The position numbers and the translations under genes were made by a program. From positions 1 to 64,000 of the forward strand of contig DXBT01000012.1 in the NCBI GenBank assembly GCA_019116365.1: DNA of 64,000 nucleotides, written 5' to 3'. The DNA comes from Barnesiella merdipullorum. Its GTDB lineage: Bacteria > Bacteroidota > Bacteroidia > Bacteroidales > Barnesiellaceae. Below are positions 32,901-44,900 of this stretch, piece by piece. How positions within the stretch are numbered: the stretch's first letter is position 1; every line of letters starts with the position of its first letter. A model generated the notes under the pieces. It was not told the origin of the DNA and made no database searches. It saw only the letters and a program-made list of their open reading frames with translations.

Positions 32901-35900
32901 TTATTTCACTACCACTTTCCCTTGAACCGGGCTCTTCTTGCCGATCCGTACCACATAGATGCCCGATTCGAGTGTAATCTCTTCGACGGCTCCCGATGCT
33001 TTACGAACCGCACTCTGCCGGCCCAATGAATCGTAGATATAAATAGTCTCGTTGCCTTGCAGATTGACTACCCGCAAGAGGCGCTTGGCGGGAGAATAGA
33101 ACGTGGGCGCCAGCATCTCGTCGGAGAGTCGGCCAAACGACAGGACAAAACGACCGTTGTCGGCAGCCCGGTCATCGACCGAGAAGCTATACGAAGCCTG
33201 TTTCAAATCGACCTTGTTGCCGGTTGCCCGGTCGGTCAGGATCACGGCCTCGTAGCGGTCGTAGTCCGAGTCGTCGGTCAAGGCTATTTCGTAGATACCC
33301 GATTCACCGGTATAAACTCCCAGCGGAGTCTCGCCCTCGATATCGGCACTCTGCGTGTGGGCAAACCGCACGCCATCCTCATTATACACATACATCTGAG
33401 GCACTCTGGGATCGAAGCTCATCATCTTCAATGCATCGCTGCTCATGTCGAAGGTCATGGGCTTGTCCTCTACCACATCGGCTACCAGCGACACGCAATC
33501 GCTACCACCCGAAAGGTTGCTGCCGGCAATTCTCAACCGTATGCCTTGAGGCGCAGGCGAGGTATCGAGCGGAATAGCGGGCTTGCCGAATTTCAGTTCT
33601 TCCGACTCGGCAATCGTAGCCGTCTGGGTGAACACAGCCGAGAAGGGCGTTATCGTGTTGCCTTCCCACGAATTCATCGTCACAAAGCTACGGGCAGTCG
33701 CATCGTAGCCATAGAGTATGTGGTCGATGCTCATCTGCTCACTGGTATAGGAGCAGAGGTAGGGAATACCGAAGAGATTCCAACCCATGTTCTCCTTGTA
33801 GGTAAACTGAGGCCGTCCGTTGACCACATTCTTCAGGTTGTGCTGCACAAGGAACAAGCTCTTCGTGCCCGTGGCGGCCTCTTCATAGACAGGCTGTGCC
33901 GTCGAAGATTTCGAGAAGCGCACGGTCACTCCGCTCGAAGCCGAGGGGGTAGCCACGAGGTAACCCACGTTGGCTCCTATCTGATTGTTCTCAAAGGTCC
34001 AGTATTTGCTGTTTTGGGGAGCGGCCTTGCTATACAGATCCTCGGCACGCTTGGCTCCGTCGTATCCATACAGGTAGAGGCTCGATGCATTGCCGGTCGT
34101 CTCGTCGGCAGCCTGGATAGCCTCTATGGCATGCCCGTCGATGGTAATACCGTTCTGCAACGTACCCTCACCCACCTGGAGAGAGAAGGGCAGGCTCACC
34201 ATATTCCAGTCGGCCGTAGAGGCATCGATGAGCGGATTGAGGTCTCGCTCGATGGCCAGGTTGTAGAGCGACAAGGCATGGTTGCCGGCTCGCACTCCGG
34301 CAGCATGGCGCAGCAACAGATACGAGGGAGCGAACTCCTTGGTCAAAGCGGTAGAGAGCCGCAACTCACCCCGCTTGCCCACATAGACCACGCTACCGGC
34401 ACGCGGATAATCGCTATCGCTGATATTCACTACCTGATCGTTATCGGTATTCCAGGTCTCGAAGCAACCATAGTCGGGACGTATCATATGGTCGTCGCCC
34501 ACCGGTTTATGCGATTGAATACGCTTGTTGCCCAAGACGTCGCAATCGGTCGAGAGGTTGATGATATCGTCGTAGCTGCTGCCATTTCTGATTTTGGGAA
34601 CGGTATAGTTGCCAATCTGGGTTGTGCCATCCTGGCCCGGTTCCTGCAACTCCCCAACGCAGAAGAGCAGCGTATCGGCCCGGTCGGAAAGCTGGTAGCG
34701 CAGATGGGCCTCATCGGGGAGATAGTCGCCCACATACTGGGGAGCATAAGAGACACCGCCCAGTTGGGTTGCGGTACCGTTGATCGAGTTGATTACCTTA
34801 CCGGTTCCCACGATTTGAGCCTGGTCGCCCACAGCCGTTACATGCACGGCTGCCGCATGATCGCCCTGACTGATTTGGGCACCGGCGGTTTCGTTGTCGT
34901 GCAGCAGCACATTATAGAGCAAACCGTCGCTCTCGACCGTAGCCCCGTCGGGGTTCACATTGTCATATATCACACTGTTCGTAATGGCAAACGAGTCGGC
35001 CAAGATGACTGCCGGGCTGTTCTTGCCACCCTTGATATGGAATCCGTTCAGTTCGGCCCAGTTCTCCACAATGGTTCCGGCCAGGTGGTCGTTGTCCGAG
35101 CGGACAACCGGCACGCCCTCGGCCTCGACCGAGAGGATACTGTTGGGAGCGTTCTCCTCCAACAGACCCTGACGCTGGGTAATCTCGGTCTCGTTGGTAC
35201 CTCTGAAACCGCCATACACCTTCACATTGGCCATCCACTGCAAGGTAGTGGGCAACACATAGTCACCACCGGCTACCCACACGGTACCGTAGGTTCCACT
35301 CTCGTCGGGATCGCCCGAATAGTAGGCCGAGTAAACAGCCTCCTGAAGGTCGCCCATGGCATCGTCCCAACTCGAGCCCAGACCAAATCCGTCGGGTTTC
35401 ACATAGAGGTTGGGATAGAACAACCGCTGGTACTCATAGGCACCAATATCGATGCTGTTACCGGCAATACGACGGCTGCCACCGGCATCGACAAACATCA
35501 CGCGGGCCAGCGAATCGCCTGCGGCTACGGGCTCTTCGACCGAACCGAAGGGATAGTAGGCAAACAAATCGGCATACCACTTGTCGTTCTCTTCCTTATT
35601 GTAAACGCCACCGGTCATGTAGCGATAGCCTGTGTTGATGAGCTTGCGCCCGGGACGTATGCCAAACTTCTTGTTCAGCGGCTCGGTCTCGTCGGGAGCT
35701 TCGAAGCGGGGGCCATACGACATGTTCTCGTTGTCGGAACTCAAGGTCTTGTTCACGTTGGCAGCCAAGTCACCCAGCGTTACCTGAGCCGACGAGTTCC
35801 AATAGGTATAAACCGCATTGGGCTGCTCGGCCACCTGGTCGTCGATTTGGATGGCGTTGCTGTACAAGGTGGCGTTGTTTACGTCGATTTGATGATTCAA

Positions 35901-38900
35901 ATCGTCGGCCGACGGAGTCTGCCCGGCATAGTTGCGCCAGATGATGTTGTTATAGACCTGCAACGGATCACCGGCCGTAGCACCACGACCATAGAGTCCG
36001 CCCCGGGTATTGTCGGCAATCGTGTTGCTGATGATATTGCCCGAGCCACCCATGGCAATACCCCAAGCCTCGTTGGTATGGAATACCGAGTTGTAGATAT
36101 TACCCTTGTTCAGATAGACAGCGGCACCGTTTGCACCGGCAGCGCGGTTCGACACGAACACGCTGTTGCGCACTGTAGTGCTCGCGTTGGCCCCATAGAT
36201 GGCCGCACCGGTCGAGCCCTCGCCCGTAGCGTCGGAGGCATTACCGTCGAGGAAGGTGAGCCCCTCGATATAAACCGGCGACAACGTACCGTCTTCGCCG
36301 GCCGTATCCATGGACTCATCGATATAGAAAAGGTGTTTCGAATCGTCGCTGTTGCCCCGGATGTAGGTCGGGTACAGAACAGGGTCACGCAGGTTATCCA
36401 TAGCGACATCGGTACCCGTAATGTTGTCGGGATACCCACCGCGGAAGGTGAGACTCTTGGTCATGTTGCCAAGATTCTCGACATAGGGTTTCGACACCAC
36501 AAACGAATAACCGCCTTCGTCGTCCTTCAGGTAAGGCATATACTCACCCGCAGCGATTTTAATATATTTGTCTTTCGTGTTGGGGCTGAGCAACAATACC
36601 TGTATGGCCTGATAGATATTCGAGGTAGCCTGCTCCCAGGTCTCGCCGTTATTCTCTTGACCCGAGACAGCTTCGGTACTCTTCACATACAGAATGTTAC
36701 CACCGAAAGGTGTGAGCGATACCGACTCGTACTCATAGGCTCCGATATCGATAACACCCTCTTTCCACTCCTTCACGTCGATCATATCGACACCATTCTG
36801 TTTAATAATGTGGTAGGTGTCGGGCTCCTTGGTGATACGCCATTTACTGTTGAGGGTATCGGGCACATTCTCCCGGCCCCACTGATTTTGTGCAGCATAG
36901 TAGCCCTTGCCCGAACCATCGAGTACCACAGGTTCGGTAGTGATGGTCGTGCTTTGTACCGACCCGTCGGGGTTCATCTGGATGGTCGTATTCAGTTTAC
37001 GCGTACCGCCGTTGGTTCCCCGGTTGACGAGGGTTGACAGCGAAGGCAACGAGAAGTCGGCCATGGCAAAGTAGTTCTCGGCTCCGGCATAGTCGCTGGG
37101 GAATCCGAAGCGCGGGCCCATCACCGCAGCATTGGCTCGGTCGAGGAATACCTCGAAGTTACCCACCGACTCATCGACATCGGCAGCCGAGGTCACTACC
37201 TCCCAGTTGCCGGTATTGATGCAGTCGGCATCGTCGTTACCCCACAGCACGGTATTGGTGAGCGTGTTGCCCGAGGCCGAGGCGGCATAGACGGTACAAC
37301 CCGTGGAGGCACTGCCCGACCCGCTTTCGTCGCTCGAGTTGCGCGCTATCGTATTGTTGACCAGTTGCGACTCAGTGCCCGACTCGGCATAATAGGCCGA
37401 GCCTGTCGCTGCCGTATTGTTGTAAATCACACTGTTGACGATATGCGACCGGCCGCCCTCGCGCAGGTAAACGGCGCCGCCCGACTTGCCGGTAGCCGCA
37501 TTACCGCCCAAGATAGAGCCATAAATCTCAATGTCGCTGGCATACACGGCACCACCGCCAAAGCTCGACTCGTTGAGCAGCAACTGGCAGTTGCGCAGGG
37601 TCACAGGACCCAAGGCACACAAGGCACCTCCGCCGTGGTCGGCACACAAGGTATTACCTTTGATCAGTTTCAAGCCGTCGAGTACAATCCGACGCGTAGC
37701 ATCGGCATCGCCATAATAGGCCACATGGGCCGTACCCGAGCCACCGCCGACATCGCCCGAGAGAATCGACTCGTTGGCATACTCAAAGTCTTCGAGCAAA
37801 CCGTTTCCGTTCCAGTCCTGACGGGGACGCTCGCTCAAGAACGACTCTCCGGCATAGTATTGATCGGACATGGTAAAGCTCTCGGTCTTGTCTTCGAGCA
37901 CGATATCGATATACTGGCCCGAGCCAAAATCATACACGGGACTGGTCGAAACAATTGCGGTAGCCGTTGTCGTAGCCGACTTGCGGTTGTCGATGGTAGC
38001 GCTGTATAGCGTAGTCCCGGCAGGCAGATTCGCAATCTGCACGGTCTCGATAACAGGAGCCGTCTCCCAATCGGTATTACCAATAGCCAGATAACGCAGG
38101 TCATATATATACTCGGTGGTCGAATCGGTCGAGACTACCGGTAAAACCAATTTGTCGGGAAGAGTCATGCCATTGACCGTAACGGTCGGCTTCGTTGCCG
38201 AAGTCTGGTTGGTCGTGAAGTGGAGGAACCACGAAGAGGGCTCGTTGGCCAACGCTTTTACGTTGGGCTTGAAGGTAATTGCACCATCACCGCCCAGCGT
38301 GTAACTGTAATCGGCTTCATTCCAGGTACCGGTAGCGGTCACCCGATTGGACGGATTGGTCTTGAACGTCTCGATCCAACCCTCGTAATAGGGCAGGTTG
38401 CTACCTCTGAAACCTCCGTATATCGAAGTATAGCGGTTGAGCACATACGAAGCTCCCTTATTGGCCTCCTGCACAGCTTTCTTGGGATTGTAGGTACCCT
38501 TCGATACCCAAATCTCACACTGACGATTGGCGGCCTGGGGATCATTGACAAAGTTGGCATCGTTGGCAAAATAGTCGAGTGCCTCCTGGATATCGCCCAA
38601 AGCGTTGCGCCAGCTGTGACCGGAAGCCAAGCCTTGTGCCGTTTGCGACACATACAGACGATACACTCCACCCTCACCCTGTACGGCATCGATATCCGGG
38701 TCGATAAACAAGGTACCATCATAAGTGAGTGCTCCTATGTCGAAGTAGTCGCGCAGAGTAGAACCATCACTCTCATAGTAGCGACTGGTTCCCAACATGT
38801 CGAGTTGCGACAGGTGCAGAGCTTCCATCAAGTCGGCATCGGGTTGCTCGACCTGTATGCCCGAGCGAATGAGCGACGAGATGCGTTTGAGTGTAAAGTC

Positions 38901-41900
38901 ATTATTGTCGGGGTCGGTAAACCCGGGAGTATTCTGACCTACAACCGTGGTATTATTTTCGTTGAAACTGGTCAAAGCCATGTTGCCATAGCCCACCACC
39001 TTGAGCCCCTCGACGGCACAGTGGCTGAAGATATAGCTCTCGTAGTGTGTGCCGGCAAAGGTGGTATCGACCTGTTGCGACATATTGCCATAGATGTTTT
39101 TACCGTTGCCCGAGTCGTTCATCCAGAATACCGAGTTGAGGATAATGGGTTTGTTGCCCAACGAGATACCACCGCCTACACCATTGGTCGTAGTCTTGTT
39201 ATCGACAACCGTACAGTTCACCACCATCGAGTTGTCGCCGGCATAAATGCCACCACCGTTGGCACTCTCGTTGGCATAGATGACCGAACCGGTAACCCGT
39301 CCACCCGGTGCCAAATAGACACCACCACCCTTATCGGAAGCAGCGCAGTTGTAAACAAAACAGTTTTGCAACAGCCCATTGACCGTGACCTTGGCACCTC
39401 CACCCGACTGCCAGTCGGCATCGGAGGGGTGATTGGCATTACCGTCGGTGAGATAGATACCGTCGAGCAAAGCAATCTCGGGGTTGGTATCTTCGTAATA
39501 GGTAGCCCCTTCGGCCGGTACCGAAGCATTGTCCTGGTTCTGTTTCATACCAAAGGTTACCACATGATACGAATTCTCTTCGGCCGAGCTGCCTATCATA
39601 CCACTGAAAATCGTTTGGTTCACCTGGATATTGCGATCTTCGATAGTCTCGTCGTCGTTGGTTCCGGCAAAACCGCCATATACCTCGACGCCGGCCGGGA
39701 TGATAAAGGTAGTCGTTCGCGGCTGGTCGGGCAACACGGCATCGGTGGGATAATAGGTCCCAGCGGCAATACGCACCTGTATGCGGGTGATATCGCGATA
39801 TTTGCCCGAGGCATAGGTCTCTTTGTTATGGATAATGTATCCGGCCCAGTTGAGTGCCTTTTGCAACTTGGCTTCACAGGCGGCGTTGGCCCACGACGAA
39901 CCATCGACCGTACCGTTGGCCGCTTTGGTCACATAGATGATACCCACCACTTCGCCATTGATCGTCTTGGTAGCCGGCATGATAGGCTCGCTCTGGTCTA
40001 TCTCATAGGCACCGATATCGATCGAACAGTCTTTGAAGCGATCGGTATAGTCCATATCGGTCTCGGGCAACGTAATCCCCTCGGGGTTGTTGTTACCCGC
40101 ATTGATACAGGGCGACGTACCCTGCAGACGATAGTTGGCATTCTCCTTGTTGGTCGGCGTGCGATCGACAAACTGTGGATCGGCATTGATAAGCCCCTCG
40201 ACCGTGAGATTACCGTTATTGAGATACCCGTTATAAGAAGGTACACAGCAACGGCTCAAAGTCATGACACAGCCAGCAGCTTTATAAATTTGATATGTCG
40301 AATTGTTGTGATAGACAATCGTGTTATAGATATTCATCTCACTGGCACCACCCCCATTTTCCAGGAACCAGTTACCTCCATAGATAGCACCTTCCGATCC
40401 CGAGTTATCGGATACCGTATTGTTATAGAAGCTACCTACTTCGAGATAAACGGCCGAGCCTCGAGCTGTACCCGTGTTGGCCACATTACCCACAAACACA
40501 CAGTTATAGGCCGTACCGGCACGCATATATATGGCACCACCATAGTTTTCGCAATAACGAGGGCCCAATTTGTTATTGAAGAACGAGCAGTTGGAGAAGA
40601 CACCATCATTACAGAAAGCGGCACCACCACGTCCTTGAACAGCATTACGATTGTCATTGGGACCTGCTCCTGTCGAATTAGGAACATAATTGATATTGTT
40701 GCGAATCACACAATTCTCGAGACGACCATTCTTGCGCAGGGCCACACCGGCACCACCATCCTTACCGTGGTTGATGCGGGTACGTCCATTCTGTATGGTA
40801 AAGCCATCCCAAATAGTCTCCATAACAAAGGGATTGAGCGGACGATTGGCCAACTCGGTACTCGACAAATCGCTGAAATTCCCTTGTTTCGTACGTTCAT
40901 AATAAGGGAAGGGTTGTGTAAGTACCCGACGGGTTTTATTGGAACTTGCATAACCCGAGTTCAAATCATAAGAGTTCTGTGTACTGAATCCGCAAATAGG
41001 GCCATAAAGCGAATGATTCTCACCGGCAGCATCGACTTGAGCAGCTTCGGCAGTGGTCATGGTTTGAATAATCGTATTATATACCCGGGGATTACGCTCC
41101 TCCTTACCGGGTGTACCGGTAGCGGGGAATCCTCCATATACCTGCACGGCATCGCGCATGAAGAATCCGCGACGGCTGGTATATTCGCCCTCGGCTACCC
41201 ACACCTCGACCAGAGCCGTGGTATCGACCGCAGGGATATTGATGGAAGTCTGTTGTTGATCAGTCCACCAAGCCAATTCGTAATAATTCAACGGCGTGTA
41301 GGCAATGGATCCATCGGCTTCCTTTTTCAACGAAGCTTTATAAGCCATATTCACGGCATACTGCAAACCGGTGATATAGTCGGTAGCATCGCTGCTGTCA
41401 TACTCGATTTGGTCGTAGGGCAGACCGTCGTCGAAACCATACCAGGCATTACCGTTGATGGCATTCGACCACGACGAACCGTCGCCCGTACCGAAGTAGG
41501 TCGTTTGGGGCGAGGCGGCCGTACCGGCCGGGCCACTGCGCACATAGAGAACCGACCCGATGGGGTTCAAACAGGTTGCCTCGTAGGCACCTATATCGGG
41601 GGCACCACCCACTACATAGTTATGACCCGTGATATCGGCCTCGAGAAAGAGGTCTGGGTCGCCCACCACACTCTCGTCACCGGCAATGACCAGCGGCGAT
41701 TCGCAATTGGGTTCAAACCGGGCAGGACCTCCCAGCGGAGTGTCGTAACCAGACGAAACGGCTCCTATGCTGCGAGTAGGATTGACAAAGGTGGGATACA
41801 TGGGGTCGCCCGACACAACACTCAACTGCATGTTGTCGCTCCAGAGAGCCCAGTCGTCGGGAGCATACTGTATGGCATTGTTACGGATATCCAAGCTGGT

Positions 41901-44900
41901 AGCCATTCCCGTGATTTGCAAATCGTTGGCAGCAATAGTCCCGGTTGTAGTGTTTCCCCACAGCACCGAGTTGTAGAGCATCAACTGCCCGCTGATGGCA
42001 CAAATGGCCGGAGCGTTGTTGTGAATAAAAGTGCAGTGGTTTATGCGGGCATCGTTTTGGAGAGCCACCGCAGCATGAAGAGGATCGCTCACCAAACCGG
42101 TATTGGTATTGTTGTTGACCACCGTATTGGTCATAACCATTTTATCGGCGGTAGCCAGCATGGCAATACCAGAGCCGTTGGAAGCCATATTGTTCTCGAT
42201 CATACAGTTACGCACATACAGCGTACCGTTCTCATGCAGAATACCACCACCCGACTTGAATACCGAGAAACCATCGGAGGCATTGCCATTGACAATGTGG
42301 AAACCGTCGATGACGGCCGTACCCTCGTCGGACATAGTGACCACGTGATACAGATTTCCACCGGCCAGCGAGCCATCGAACACGGTGCGGTAATTGACCG
42401 GGTTGCGCACAGGCTCGGCCTCGCTGCCCCCAACCGGGACAAAGGTTTCGCCTTCGGTTGTAGAACCCTCGGTACCAGTCAATTTGGTATTGAAACCGCC
42501 ATAGAGCGAGACACCGCCCCGCAGCACGACCGAAGAGGTGCGACGGTCGCTACCCACAGCCCTCCATACGGGGTTAATCGTACCGGCTTTCACCCACACC
42601 TCACGGGAGGCTCCGGGATGTTCGGTGGCGGGGAGAGAGGCCAGATACTCAAGAGCCTGGTTACCCGATATCATGGGCGAATTCCACGAGGCTCCCGAGA
42701 GGTCGCGGTCGGTAGCGGGATCGACGAAGACAACCAGTTTCTCCACGCCATCATCTTCGATTACACTATATTGTATGGCCGGACGGTCGGAAGCAAAGGC
42801 TCCCAACACACGAGGCTCGACATAGGCTTTGCTCAAAATACCGGTAGCCGGTACATAAAACTGCATGTGTACCGGTGTATATTGCACATACGGTGCATCG
42901 GACGAGGTGCCACCTTTTCGTTGCAGGGCCGAATATTCCGACGGAATCCACAGCTGGGCATCATAAATCGTGTGCAGAGCACCGTCGAGCGTCTGAGACC
43001 CGGCCACATCGTCGGCCGACGTTTGATAGACACCTGCCGGGGCATTGGTCACATCGAGCTCATCGACCACCGGATTGGTAAAGTCGGGATAATTGGAGGT
43101 GTATGACGACGACGAACCATCGGAGCTATTCTGGTCGGCCAGCGCATAAGTCTTTTGTGTAACGGTATTTACGCCCCAAATGGTATTGGACAAGTTTTGC
43201 AACGCCGTGTTGTAAACCTGTATCGAAGCGGGTGCCGAGGCACTGGCCAAACGACCGTTCTCGCCAAAGAACTGGCGGGTATGTTCGATCGTGGCATTAC
43301 CCCACAGTACCGAGTTATAGACGATACCGAATCCATCGACCACCATACCGCCCGAGTTTCCGTCCTGGTCTGAGGCTACCGCCGAACAGTAGTTCTTCAC
43401 CACCGTCGAAGAGGTGAGCCCTCCCACCCGATCGAAATAGATGGCTCCGGCGTCGGACGAAGCCGTGTTGTTCGACACGAGTACATTACTCAAGACGCCC
43501 CGGTACATATCGCTCTGATACTCTTCATAGTTGGGGTTGTTAAACTCAGCCTCGCCCACATAGATACCGGCACCCACGCGGGCCGTATTATTGGTAACGG
43601 TTGTACGCGACACAATACCGTCGCCCCAAATATAGATACCGCCACCTACACCATTGCGCACCTGCACACCCGGCGAAGCATTGCGGAATACCAGGCTGTT
43701 CAGCACCGTACCGCCGTTGTTCATCATCACACCGCCACCTCGAGTGAGTGCATAGTTTTGGTAAATGATACAGTTGGAGACTACACCTCTCTCCACCAGA
43801 TAGACGCCGGCTCCCATGCGGGTCGATTCGCCCCGCTCGCCATAGTTGGCACATCCGCCAGTGATGATCACGCCATCGAGGGTGGTCTCTACGGCCAGTG
43901 GTTTGGCAGCAACCGGTTCGTATTGTGTGGTACGCTCATAAAAGCCCTCCGAAGCAAACCACACTACATGGTAGGAGTTGCGGCCGTAGTATTGTTCCCA
44001 ACTCTGGCTATTGGCATTCCACCTCCATCCCTTCTGAGCCTCGTCGTTGCGATCGATATCGCCACTGAAGATGGTGCGGTTGACAAATGCCCAGTTGGCA
44101 TCGGGATGATTGGGGTCGCGCGGACGGGTCGTGCTGTTGTTGATTCCCTCGTCGCCCGTCTGCCCTCGGAAACCACCATAGACCGAGATACCGCTTCGCA
44201 TCACAAACGAGCGATGGCGCTCGGTATTTCCTTTTGCTCCGGTTTCATCGGTAAAGGTCGTAGTAGGATAGTAGGTACCCCCGGCAACCCATACCTCACC
44301 TATTACCTGGCGGGCATAGAGTTGGTCGATAGCCATCTGCACATCCTGCAGGGCCAGACGCCACGAACTGCCGTCGCGCACCTCGCCGGGAGCAAGCTCT
44401 GGCTCATCGGCCGAAAGTTGTCTCACATACAGAATATTACGGCCGGTTACCGGTTGATATTGATAGGCTCCTATATCGAGCGACTGGCTCACCACCCGGG
44501 GTTTACCGGCGATATCGTATGAGATATCGGTACCGTAGTAGATATTCAGGTTTGTCATCCACGAGCTCTCGGCTTTGGAGAGGAGCGCCGAGTTTTGCTG
44601 CAGGAGGAACGACGGAGCCAAATCGGCATAGGCCGGCTCCAAAATGATTCCCACCTGAGTTGTAGGATTCACAAAGTTGGGGGTCGATTGCACCTGGTCG
44701 TTATAGGGTTGCAACGAGATATTATCGGTACCATCCGATTCGTTCCAGTTGACAATGGCACAATTGGCCACCTTGTCGGTGAGAGCCTCAAAGTCTCTCA
44801 ACCCGGCATGATTGAGCGGGTCGATATTCCACACGACCGTATTGGATACGGTAATCGACGAACCCGGTACATTGGCATCGGAAGGACGGCCTATCCCATA

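Noticed and set aside
33057..37037. A 1326-codon plus-strand open frame inside the giant gene
   Set aside because: Same reason: no signal peptide, no repeats of its own, and an unnatural composition. The minus-strand frame has modules and a T9SS tail.
38220..43106. A 1628-codon open frame on the plus strand, antisense to the giant gene
   Set aside because: It lies wholly inside a coding gene with clear repeated modules, and its translation is rich in His, Ile, Gly and Arg without any domain pattern. It is the expected mirror of codon use in the real gene.
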